Shown here: positions 22,723-33,709 of the stretch, in pieces | Layout of the letters: the number at the start of each line of letters is the position of its first letter | Numbering within the stretch: the first letter of the stretch is position 1 | Position numbers and translations under genes: made by a program | Source: Dactylorhiza incarnata | Lineage: Eukaryota > Streptophyta > Magnoliopsida > Asparagales > Orchidaceae | Assembly: GCA_033032865.1 (NCBI GenBank) | Contig: JAWHQI010000731.1 | Span: 62,001 to 126,000 of the forward strand | DNA: 64,000 bases | Direction: 5' to 3' | Notes under the pieces: generated by a model | What the model was told of the DNA's origin: nothing | What the model saw: the letters and a program-made list of their open reading frames with translations, nothing else | The model's database searches: none

Positions 22723-24901
22723 CCTAGGTTTTAAATATCAAGCCCATAGCATTTCTCTATCAAAAGTTATTCAAGAAAAAGTGACTGCCCCACCCTTGGG
22801 ACCAGTCCTACCAAAATGGCCCTACATGGAGCTACACTGCCCCTATTGTAACAACCCCAAAACAACTAGACCCCTAAGATGCATTTTGTCATGACAAGGT
22901 CATGACATTGCTCTAAGAGACTAAAATGAGCCAAGGAGGCCCCATGAATTCCATAGGTTAAGGAGGAATACACATTGGTGTGCATTTAGCAAATCTTGAT
23001 GTCCTAGCTCAGAGGTGACCAAAAGACTCCAACAAATCAACATAACCTCATCATGACCCCTATGACCATCCAAGTATGTGAGTGGACCACTAGGGACCCT
23101 TGGGGCCAACCAAATTGGTCAATTTGACCAAAAGTCAACCTTGAGCTATCCTTGGTCAAACCTCCATGAATAAGGGCAACTGAACCCCAAATGATCAAAT
23201 TAGACACACCATCATATACAACCTCCCTAGGGGACCTAATGGACCCAAAAGCCCCATTTGGGGGCCACCAATTTGGGGAAATTAGGCCAATTACTAGGAA
23301 GCCTCAAATCGATCTATTTGTGCCAAAACCCTGAATTGACCTTTAATTTGCCAAGTTGACTTCACCCCTAGTCTTATAACATCACAGGGGACCCAATGAC
23401 TCCAAAAGCCCCATCTATAGGTCACCAAATTGGCCCAATTAGGGCATCATCATGACCCCATAAACATTGGACGGTGTCAAGGGACTCAAGACCAACACTT
23501 TGGACCAGTCAACCCATTAGTTGACCAAGTCAACCACAAAAGTCAACATAGGTCAAAATTGGGCTAAATGAGCATTTTGAACCAATTGAACCAAACCCCA
23601 ATGGGCCATGGCCTCAATAGGAAGCCCATCTTGCAGCCCACATACACAATGACCACTTATGCCCTCTGAAATTGAGAGGAGATGCCATGCAAGGGGGCAT
23701 TTAGGGAAACCCCCCAAATCCTCACATGAGTCCAAGGAGGGATTCATGGATTGAGTGCCAATTGGCACTCAATCCTTCCTCCTTTACTGTGCCCTGAACT
23801 CAGGGAGTAATTCCCAGCAGCTTTTTGGTGAGGCGGCAGCCAAGTGGAGGAGGGAGGAGGAAGCTCCACCAAGTGGCCGGCCACATTAATGGCTAACCTC
23901 CAAAGATCTTCAAATCAGCGTGAAATCTCCTCTCCCCTGGCTCAAATTCGAGCTTAGGATTTGAATTTCAATGAGCTGGAGGCATGTGAATGGGCGGCTG
24001 AGGGTTGCTACCTTGGTGAAATCGCCACCCCAATTGGCTGCTAACAATATACTCACCTACAACCCAAATGGACGACACCATCACCTTCAGAAGCTCATGA
24101 GGAGTCGAGCTGGAGTTTTACGGAGGAGGATTTGATGCAGAAATGAGATCGGGAGGTGGAGCTCGCGGGAGGTGGTCGGCCGTGGCAAGTTCGGGTTTCC
24201 CTCAACCTCAAGCCGATCAAAGGCAAGATTCCTTCCCCTCTCCTCCCGTGCTAGTCTCCCCCTTTCTTCCTTTTCAAAATCTAATGAGGAATGGCGGAAT
24301 CGCCACTCTCGTTTTCCTTGTTCCGGTTCCAAAAAACGAGAATACCGTGGGCCTACTCTGGCCACCTCCGGCCGAGTTCTCACCGCTGTAGGATAGCCCT
24401 AGGTCGCGTGGAGGTGGTGGCTTTGCCGATTCGACGGAGATGCCCGGAGTTCGCCGGAAATCGGCCCGCAAAAACCACCCAGGGACGTGAGATCTGGACG
24501 GTTGGCTCAAAGAAGAAGACAAGTCCTCAGCCATTCGATCGGGGATAAGTGATACCCGCAGCCCAGAAATCATTTAATTCATATGGTTTTAATTAGCTGT
24601 CACACTTCTATATGATAATTCTGCCCAGGAATTTTAAGTAGTTTGCATGCAATTTTTGAAGGCCTTAGATGCCATATCTGCAAAAAGGGGCACAGACAAC
24701 TTTTGTAGCCCTATGGGTCTAATTTCATTTTCCACCTTAATCATCTGATTTGGTGCAATGTGGACATCAGGGCACCCATTTTTCTAGGACTGCTCTTTAT
24801 GTCTATTAGCAAACCATATTAATTCTGCCTAGAATTTTAATGTAGTTAGCATGCAATTTTTGAAGGCCTTAGAGGCCATATTTGCAAAAATGGGCAGAGA
24901 C

Positions 24902-26525
24902 AACATTGTAGCCCTTTAGGTTACCTTTAAAATGCCACTGACTTTATGTCATTTGGATTAGTACAACTCCTTCTATGTCATTTTTAATGTGACATGTCTA
25001 CAATAGTGTTTTGCTGAATTTTACACTTTATACAGCACTTGTAAGTTGAATTCACCTAGGATAAACTCATATCTGGAGTTTGTAATCAACATGAACATTG
25101 TATCCCTTTAGGTTACCTTTAAAATGCCACTGACTTTATGTCATTTGGATTAGTACAACTCCTTCTATATCATTTTTAATGTGACATGTCTACAATAGTG
25201 TTTTGCTGAATTTTACACTTTGTACAGCACTTGTAAGTTGAATTCACCTAGGTTAAACTCATATCTGGAGTTTGTAATCAACATGAACATTGTAGCCCTT
25301 TAGGTTACCTTTAAAATGCCACTCACTTTATGTCATTTGGATTAGTACAACTCCTTCTATGTCATTTTTAATGTGACATGTCTACAATAGTGTTTTGCTG
25401 AATTTTACACTTTGTACAGCACTTGTAAGTTGAATTCACCTAGGATAAACTCATATCTGTAGTTTGTAATCAAAATGAACATTGTATCCCTTTAGGTTAC
25501 CTTTAAAATGCCACTGACTTTATGTCATTTGGATTAGTACAACTCCTTCTATGCCATTTTTAATGTGACATGTCTACAATAGTGTTTTGCTGAATTTTAC
25601 ACTTTGTACAGCACTTGTAAGTTGAATTCACCTAGGTTAAACTCATATCTGGAGTTTGTAATCAACATGAACATTGTATCCCTTTAGGTTACCTTTAAAA
25701 TTCCACTGAATTTATGTCATTTGGATTAGTACAACTCCTTCTATGTCATTTTTAATGTGACATGTCTACAATAGTGTTTTGCTGAATTTTACACTTTGTA
25801 CAACACTTGTAAGTTGAATTCACCTAGGTTAAACTCATATCTGGAGTTTGTATTCAACATGAACATTGTATCCCTTTAGGTTACCTTTAAAATGACACTG
25901 ACTTTATGTCATTTGGATTAGTACAACTCCTTCTATGTCATTTTTAATGTGACATGTCTACAATAGTGTTTTGCTGAATTTTACACTTTGTACAGCACTT
26001 GTAAGTTGAATTCACCTAGGATAAACTCATATCTGGAGTTTGTAATCAACATGAACATTGTAGCCCATTAGGTTACCTTTAAAATGCCACTGACGTTATG
26101 TCATTTGGATTAGTACAACTCCTTCTATGTCATTTTCAATGTGACATGTCTACAATAGTATTTTGCTGAATTTTACACTTTGTGCAGCACTTGAAAGTTG
26201 AATTCACCTAGGTTAAACTCATATATGGAGTTTGTAATCAACATGAACATTGTAGCCCTTTAGGTTACCTTTAAAATGCCACTTACTTTATGTCATTTGG
26301 ATTAGTACAACTCCTTCTATGTCATTTTTAATGTGACATGTCTACAATAGTGTTTTGCTGAATTTTACACTTTGTACAGCACTTGTAAGTTGAATTCACC
26401 TAGGTTAAACTTATATTTGGAGATTGTAATCAACATGAACACTGTAGCCCTTTAGGTTACCTTTAAAATGCCACTGAATTCATGTCATTTGGCTAAGCAT
26501 AGCTCCTTCTATGCTATTTTTAGTG
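24902..26525. repeat. 192-bp tandem array, about 8.4 units
   Basis: The string GGTTACCTTTAAAAT recurs at 24919, 25111, 25303, 25495, 25687, 25879, 26071, 26263 and 26455, exactly 192 bp apart each time with no indels, and units differ by only a few substitutions. A more diverged pair of units with about 202-bp spacing (GCAATTTTTGAAGGCC near 24650 and 24852) precedes it. The array lies only in the inner LTR. The unit is non-coding. Confidence 0.95.
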
Positions 26526-27849
26526 AGACATGTACAGATCCGTAATTTGTTAGGTTAAACATTGGGTGCATTTAGCAAGAATGTAATGAAAGGTAGTTAA
26601 AGTCAAATACATCTTGGACTAGTATGAGACATAGGGTTGATAGCATTAGACCGATATTGAACTACAGTAGTTCCCAAGAATTTAACGAAGCCTTAACCCA
26701 ACACTTGTAGTGTAAACTCTCATCTGCACATCAAAAGCTATAACTAATAAATAAGGTCAAGTAATTCTTGGAGAATGGGAGACCTGGGGTTTGAGGTTCC
26801 TAGACCAATACTATGTTAAGGTAAAATTACTAGAACTCATAGGGATATCTACTTGATGCTCAACATACAAACCATGTTCGCACACCGTTCATTTTAAATA
26901 GAGTTTATGAGTAAACACCTTAGATTATTATGAAGTTTGATATTTGAGATTTTGTTAGTCACCCATCAAGTGCCTATGGCCAAAAACTTGGAACTCATTT
27001 AGACATGATAAGCTTAAGATTGCACCATATGAGTCAAATCTAGCGCTACCTCAATTTGGTCTACGGGTAGCAAACCTGATCTACATGACATAGACCACCA
27101 CCAGCCTTCATACATAGAACTATTAGCTCTTGAACATTGCGGGGTTACAGATTATTAGGGAGAGCATCTCTAAGGCCACCTTGGGAAATGAGGTCTAAGA
27201 GTGCGTTTAGCAAACTTTAAGTGTATGAGTTCACAGTGATATAAAAAGGAGGTTAGACCCCATTAAGGGCCCCACACACGACTCCTCGGTACTAAGTGAT
27301 TATATGAAAGTAGAACTGCCCTTAGCCGGGTGAGCCATCTTAAGGTGAATACTCATGGGCGAAGTCGAGAAGTATCTAAGGCGAACCCTGGATTAAGTAT
27401 GACGAAGAATAGTAGTGTGGGTCCAAGTAAGGATGAGATTTTTAAGTGTATGTGTGCAGTTCCTAGGTGAAGAAGGGAACTCGAGCTTAGAATGTGACGG
27501 CGGGAGAGTCAGCACCCAGTCATAATTGGTGGTGTTGGAGTTCAAAAGAACTCCCCCCCACTCCTAAGTGCCAAGTTTAACTCATCTTAGAGATTTAATG
27601 TAATTGGAGAGGAAGATGTGGATCAAGTAAAAAGGGGTAGATACCAACAAGATTAAGTGCCTTGGATGGAGGAAGTTCGGGGTGTCAGCCCGTCACACTT
27701 CCTAGTACCGCTGCGAACCCCTCACAGGGTAACCCTCCGGATGTTCAAGGCTAACCCTAAAGCTTCTAAGGTCAACTAAATTATAGACAAGACTAGTTAA
27801 GTAGAAGAACTTGACAAATTAACTTCCATCCCAAACCGGGACGGTATAT

Positions 27850-28380
27850 ATAAGGATGGACTGGGATAGTCCGGCGAGTGGTAGGCTCGGGTTATAAGGA
27901 TGGACTGGATAGTACGGCGAGCGGTAGGTTCTGGTTATAAGGATGGACTGGGATAGTCCGGCGAGCGGTAGGCTCGGGTTATAAGGATGGGCTGGGATAG
28001 TCCTGCGAGCGGTAGGCTCGGGTTATGAGGATGGACTGGGATAGTCCTGCGAGCGGTAAGCTCGGGATATATAAGGATGGACTGGTGTAGTCTAGCGAGC
28101 AGTATGCTCGTAGTTTATATATAAGACTAATGTAGTCTAGCGAGCGGTATGCTCGTAGTTGAATATAAGACTAGTGTAGTCTAGCGAGCAGTAAGCTCGT
28201 AGTTCATAAGATAAGACTAGTATAGTCTAGCGAGCAGTAAGCTCGTAGTTCATAACATAAGACTAGTGTAGTATAGCGAGCGGTCAGCTCGTTGTTTATA
28301 TATAGGACTGGTAATAGTCTGGCGAGGTGTAGGCTCTACTTTATAAATGTTGATGTAGATTTGCGAGCTGGAGGCTCGGT
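27850..28380. repeat. 44-bp tandem array, about 12 units
   Basis: Units of ATAAGGATGGACTGGGATAG followed by TCCGGCGAGCGGTAGGCTCG, with GCGAG cores about 44-46 bp apart from 27873 to 28362. Units change gradually from the GGATGGACTGGG form to the AGACTAGTGTAG form along the array, a sign of stepwise local amplification. Confidence 0.9.
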
Positions 28381-28840
28381 TGTAAAAGGCTAACATATGT
28401 TGCTTGTGTATAAGATGTGGTGGGTCTCCGGTTCTGTCTTAGTCGTCACACCGACAGCAGTTCGTTGACTCGACAGTGCTAGTGGTTTTAAGGGGGCCAG
28501 GTTGTCTTACTGCGTGTCCGACGGGACGGATTCCCTAAACCCTGCCCGACCAATTCAGTTTAGTACGCAGGAGCTCGTGAGTACCGGGTACCGGTATCAC
28601 AGCGTACGTTAGGGCCTAGGTCTGGTAGTGTGACATACCCACCTAGGTGAGGAGACGTCCGCTCCTCTGCCACCGTTTGACCACGACGGGAGGTGCCCGA
28701 GAGGTTAGCTACCTCCGAAAAGTGGGAACTAAAGGTCTGTACGTACAGAGTCTTGTGGGTGAGTTGCATGTGTATGAAATAATAATACAAACATTGCATC
28801 ATTGCATTGCACCTCATAGCATAACATTTCTGCACAAACC

Positions 28841-29197
28841 GAGACCTCATCGTATAAATTAGTGTGGGCTCTTTTATACGATGAGTTTACTTCTTGCCAG
28901 ATCCCTTGACTTATGTGTCTTGTGTGTACGCATATAAGTTAAGGTTAATTTTCCTAGCTGCTCTTAGTCTATTATACTTGCTTCTTATATTGCATTGTCT
29001 TTACCTATTGCATAAACAGAGACCTCATCGTATAAATCAGTGTGGGCTCTTTTATACGATGAGTTTATTGCTTGCCAGATCCCTTGGCTTATATGCCTTT
29101 GTGTGTGCATATAAGTTAAGGTTACTTTCGTAGCTGCTCTTAATCTATTATACTTGCTTCTTATAATGCAATGTCCTTTACCTTATATACATTGCTA
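28841..29197. repeat. 178-bp tandem duplication in inner LTR
   Basis: GAGACCTCATCGTATAAAT starts at 28841 and again at 29019. Both units contain the inverted pair CATCGTATAAA / TTTATACGATG. Confidence 0.85.
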
Positions 29198-30448
29198 GTT
29201 TACCTCTTGTCACCTGCTTTTTGAATTACCCCTTGATGTCCTCCGCTTCCTCCTCCCGCACGGTGCCTAGGAGTCGCGGGTGGAGGCGGTGAGGAATATG
29301 CTGAGTCTTTTAGACTAACGGTCAGTGGACCATATCATTTTAGGGATGATGTACTGGAGCAGCAGGACCCCGTTTAGGAGACAGGATAGGAAGACGGGGT
29401 GAACCAGAATATCCACTAGGCGTCGTCGCAGCAGCAGCTACAGATGTATGAGGACAGAGTTGATTGCTTCCGCATAAATGTAGAATGAGAGTATCGATGT
29501 ATATATATTTGATCATGTAATGGGCATATGCCCTCTTTACTTTAAATCTCATCTTGGACATTGCATCATGTAATTTATATATAAATGTGATTTGTGGACT
29601 GGTTGCTTCTTTTATTTCCTCTATTACTGCGAATTGTGGTTGGCCTGAATGATGTTGATTAGCCGGCAGGATCGGCGTGTTGTGGTGACGACCATTTGGC
29701 GTAATGGTCTCACCGCAAGACAGCGGTTCTGGGCGGTAAGACCCGGTTGAAAAGCAAAAAAAAGAGGGTCTTACACCAATTGGGATGAAACAAATTTTGA
29801 AATAAAGTACACACCAAGAGCTACAACTTTGATGTTGACCACTTTTCTGTAGAGGGACCTATGTATTTTATATAATTATTTCTAACTACTGCCAATAAAG
29901 GGACAGAAATATAGGAATAATAATGCATTATTATAAAAAAAAACTGTTGCACGAATCTTAAAGCAGAAATGGAGGGCATCTGGTTGTCTTCCTCCTCCAG
30001 CAATGGCCGAAATTCACTCCTCATGTAGCCTCTTCCAGCCCATTTTCCCGGCCATCCGACCACCTCCTTGGCCGGACACCACCACCACCACCACCTCCGT
30101 TGAGGTGGTGGCTAACGCCGGGCGGCGGCACGGCCGCCGGAGGGGCCGATTCCGGCGAACCCACGGGAAGAAAATCCATGGAAATTTCAGATTTTCGCTC
30201 ACCAGATCGGGCTCAATTGAGCCCGATTTCTCTCCTATTTTGATCTAAGCTTTATCCACTGAGATAGAGGAGGAGGGGAGGACCTTTATTGGAGCCCGAC
30301 GACGATGGCGGCGGTGGTCGACCTTGGCTTTTCCCCTCTCCGACGAGCTTGCCCGATCCCTCGATTCTCCACAAAAACATTCGATCCAATACATTATTTT
30401 GACTGCCATCCATCTTTTGAAGCTAATGGTGGAGTTGGATATGAGAAT

Positions 30449-30471
30449 GGGGGGGGGGGGGGGGGGGGGGG
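30449..30471 (+). repeat. 23-nt poly-G tract, copy 1
   Basis: Uninterrupted G run inside the right segment of the outer LTR. The matching tract in copy 2 is 60203-60225. Confidence 0.9.
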
Positions 30472-30827
30472 CTGCATAGGGGGGATTTGAGGGGAACAAA
30501 ATTCGGCCATGCCATTAATGGCTATTAAAGGTGAATTTCGGCCATGGTAAAAACACCAAAATCAGCCCCCATGTGGGTTGGAAAACCTCTTAAACTTCTT
30601 ATAACTGAAAGAGGGAGTGAAACTCATCAATTGGGGAGGCCTTAGGCCTCCCCTTGGCCATGAATGTCATTACTTCTCTCTTTCTCTCTCCTATATTTTT
30701 GGGGAAAATGGGATTTTCTCTCTCCTGGCCGAATTCTCCAAAATTGAATGACAATTTCAGTAATTCCCAACCCCATTAGGTAGTGGACCACTTCAATTGG
30801 GTCTAGCCCAAGTGGATTGGACTTGAT

Positions 30828-31250
30828 TGGGTCAAAATAGGTCATTTTGACCTAAATTTAGGGTGGAGTTAACTTTGGTCAATTTGAACATTTGGGTTGA
30901 CCCCAATGGGTGGGTAGTGGCCCATTGGTCTCTCTTAAGGGTTAGGAAGGTCTGGGTAGGGTCAATTTGGCAAGGTGGAGGCCAATTGACCCACAATAGG
31001 GCAATTTGACCAAAATAGGGCTAGAGTTGACTTAGGTCAAATTGGTGGCCCCATGATGGGGGTTTTTAGTCCATTGGGTCCCTAATATCCTTATAAGGGT
31101 AGGGGCAAGGTCAATTTGGCATGGTGGGGGCCAATTGACCCTAATTAGGCTACTTTGACCAATTTAAGGTTAGGGTTGACTTTGGTCAACTTGGCCACTT
31201 TGGTTGAGCCTAATGGGTCCTTGGTGCTCTATGGGAAACCCTAAAGGGTT
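30828..31250. repeat. About 150-bp degenerate repeats rich in TTGAC, copy 1
   Basis: Three units with the order GGTCAATTTG, GGCCAATTGACCC, TTTGACC and GTTGACTTTGGTCAA. TTTGGCAWGGTGG occurs at 30966 and 31115. The region has many TTGAC/GTCAA cores, the core of WRKY-factor W boxes. It lies downstream of the LTR TATA box. Whether any site is bound is unknown. Confidence 0.65.
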
Positions 31251-31462
31251 AGGTATTCTATGGTGAGGTCAAATGGTGAAGGTGAGGCCCTAAAGTCCAA
31301 CCCTAAGCTTGGTAACTGGAAATTGCTATTTACAGACAAAGGTGGTTTTCTTCTTCTTTCCTAAGCTTTTATGCACCCTTTGTGCTTCCTATGGGTTTGT
31401 CATGCCCATGTCATGACAACACCATCCTAGGGGTCTAGCTGTTTGGGGGATGTTACAATATA

Positions 31463-31802
31463 TGTCTTATAGGATAGAGTCGAATACCTTTGAATTGCGG
31501 GTTGCTAAACCTACTAGATGTGAGTGCTAATCCTGAGATGTCCCCCCGCCCAATATTGGGGACCCGGGTAAAAGAGTCAAATTCTTGGCTAACGTAATAG
31601 CATACATCATCACATCATAATATTCTTTTATTTTCATCATATCGTGCACGTCGCATCATCACATCTTGAATTATCATTGTTTACCAATCAGATAGCCATA
31701 TATTAGGCCAGTTTCAACAGACCATTTATCAGGCTAGTCATTTAGACCCCTCAAAAGACAAATTATCAGTCTGACTACGATAATTTCATATGCGCATAAT
31801 CT

Positions 31803-31841
<39 letters not shown>

Positions 31842-32425
31842 CACGTTAAATGCCAATTATATTCATGTCATCAATTATGCATGCAATGCAATAAAAAACG
31901 CAGGGTTTCATTATCAAGTGAATACACACAATTCGACCCTTTGTTATATCTATCGAATTATTGCATAAACATCAACATTATTTAGGCATAACAATTACCT
32001 AGTATAAGACATACGTACTCCATTACATTTCACCTACCTCAATTTCGGCGCTCAAATTATGTCGGGTAGTATTTCAGTGCTTTTTAAGAATTCAGGCTTC
32101 AATTTCAAAACATAGTACTTGGGCAGCACTTCGACACAACCTAAGATTGAAATGTCTCTCTAGAAACTTTCCCGAACTTCCCAAAATTTTTCTCAACGTT
32201 CTGACACTTTCTCTCTAATTTCTCTCCTTGTCTCTTGATTTCAAATAACTGAAAAGGATTTGAAGTAATTTAAACATTCCATTGGATCCGTATTTGTAAT
32301 ATTTTTTCAACGCCACCAAAATCACCTAAATCCGAGCTCTTGAACTCCCGGAAAGTCCAAAAAATCAAATCGCCCTTTGCTGGGCTCTCCGGAGATGACA
32401 CATGTCGCCCATATAGATATTTGGC
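31463..32425. other. Intergenic with TA microsatellite, copy 1
   Basis: AT-rich sequence with a TA run at 31805-31838, longer than in copy 2 (61559-61577). No gene seen. Confidence 0.6.
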
Positions 32426-32695
32426 ACCACATGTCGCCACGTGGATTCCATGCACGTTGCCACATGGCAGCATGCACGTCGCAACATGGCGACCATACAC
32501 AACACCATGTGTCGCCACGTGGTGGCCATGCACGTCGGCAAGTGGAGGGAATGCACGACACCACATGGCGGTCATGTATGGATCCACATAGCATCCAAGC
32601 ACGTTGCCACATGTCGACTATGAATTTCGCCATGTGTTGGTCATGCACGACGCCACGTATCGCCATATGTTGCCACGTGGCGTGCACCTGCCAGA
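32426..32695. repeat. 23-bp minisatellite rich in CCACGTGG, copy 1
   Basis: About eleven units of ATGCACGWCGCCACATGGCGRCC type, 22-24 bp each, with one longer unit. Each unit has a near-palindromic CCACRTGG core; four are exact CCACGT, the G-box core. Overlapping frames are open on both strands because the unit lacks stops. I do not treat them as genes. Confidence 0.88.
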
Positions 32696-32881
32696 AAAAA
32701 TGAATATACCTACATGGTATTTTTTTTACGTCCTGATTCCAAATCCGGCCTTGATTTTTTCTATATTCTTACCGGTTCTTGCCGAATTTACACTTTTTTT
32801 TATACGAGTGCTGATTTTGGCAAATAAAATTTTTGAACACCGGAATTGTACTTTTTTCGTACAAACTCTATTTTTTATACA

Positions 32882-33709
32882 AGAAGGAACAATTGATTGA
32901 AATTTGCCAGCGAGTGTGGTTTCGCAATCGTTGTTGGAGCTGTTTTGGCCTGGAAACCCTCCCTTCGTCGATTCCTTGTCCGCATGTTATGCTTTCTCGG
33001 AGAGACTCCACCCGCAGAGATTGTAAGTTTAGCTTGGATTATAAACTTCAATTCAGCTTTTCGATTACATTTTTTTTTCAAGCAAGGAGAAGTTCTCCTG
33101 CCCGTACAAGCACGAGAGAATACGCCGGGCAACCCTCTGGTTGCGATAAACTTTAACATTAACGTCCACTCTGGGGGAGTAGAATCGAAGATCAATCAAA
33201 GCAAGGGGGAATCAAGACTTGCGGTAGAGGATGGCGGAGCATGAGGAGTTGCACTGATCGATGTATATTATACTTTGTAATTTAATAAATATAAACCCCC
33301 AGTCACGCTATATTATAACAATACTTCAGCGTTGATTTCATCGATCAATGCAGTAGCATGGGGGCTACTGCAAGTCCTGATTCTCCCTTACTCGGATTGT
33401 TCTCCGATTCTACTCCCCCAGAGTGGACGTTAATGTTGAAGTTTACCGCAACCAGAGGGTTGCCCAGCGTATTCTCCCGTGCTTGTACGGGCAGGAGAAC
33501 TTCTCCTTACTTGAAAAAAAATGTAGTCGAAAAGCTGAATTGAAGTTTATAATCCAAGCTAAACTTACAATTTCTGCTGGTGGAGTCTCTACGAGAAAGC
33601 ATAACATGCGGAGAGGGAATCGACGAAGGGAGGGTTCCCAGGCTAAAACAGCTCCAACAACGATTGCGAAACCACACTCGGTGGCAAATTTCAATCAATT
33701 GTTCTTTCT
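32882..33709. repeat. Long inverted repeat (arms about 380 and 371 bp, 75-bp loop), copy 1
   Basis: The left arm 32882-33263 (AGAAGGAACAATTGATTG to TGATCGATG) is complementary to the right arm 33339-33709 (CATCGATCA to CAATTGTTCTTTCT) with few mismatches and small indels. The loop is 33264-33338. A transcript through both arms would fold into a long hairpin. Each arm has an 83-115-residue open frame (MKFASECGF... on plus, MKFATECGF... on minus), which I do not recognise as any family. The structure is conserved in copy 2. Confidence 0.92.

Larger units (their letters stand above)
22847..29775 (-). mobile_element. Inner nested solo LTR of the same family, opposite orientation, 6,929 bp
   Basis: Read on the minus strand it starts TGTAAGACCCTC (29775 downward) and ends GGGGTTGTTACA (at 22847), matching both ends of the outer LTR. 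The flanks are CCTAT (22842-22846) and CCAAT (29776-29780), a 5-bp target duplication with one mismatch. Copy 2 carries the intact site CCTATTGGGCTG at 59533, so the insertion is seen directly. The ~2-kb length excess over the outer LTR is largely explained by a 192-bp array (24902-26525) and a 44-bp array (27850-28380). No internal retroviral genes are present. Confidence 0.88.
19615..31457 (+). mobile_element. Outer solo LTR (about 4.9 kb) split by a nested LTR, copy 1
   Basis: The left end is TGTAAGACCCC and the right end is GGGGGATGTTACA, bordered by ATATA on both sides (19610-19614 and 31458-31462). The LTR proper is 19615-22846 plus 29781-31457. A plus-strand TATA box is at 22714-22722. 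There is no primer-binding site, gag or pol, so it is a solo LTR of a family with very long LTRs. The lineage is not determined. Its first 130 bp carry the conserved block GGCCCAGAACCGCCG and GCCGATCCTGCCGG, also present inverted at the end of the nested LTR. The uninterrupted form is at 56307-61211. Confidence 0.88.

Noticed and set aside
24902..26525. Regular array considered as a CRISPR-like structure
   Set aside because: Units are 192 bp and similar throughout with no unique spacers, in plant DNA. It is a tandem repeat.
19615..29775. Giant DNA transposon with long terminal inverted repeats (TGTAAGACCC at 19615 and GGGTCTTACA at 29775)
   Set aside because: Each half has its own opposite end and TSD (ATATA for 19615-31457, CCTAT/CCAAT for 22847-29775), and copy 2 lacks only the inner unit. 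Two nested LTRs in opposite orientation explain the inverted ends.
32340..32703. Overlapping open frames on both strands (60-121 codons)
   Set aside because: They are translations of the 23-bp minisatellite, whose unit lacks stop codons in several frames. No start context or domain.
32897..33244. 115-codon frame in the left hairpin arm as a gene
   Set aside because: The same peptide is mirrored by the other arm, no family is recognised and the frame crosses repeat boundaries. Reported as an inverted repeat instead.
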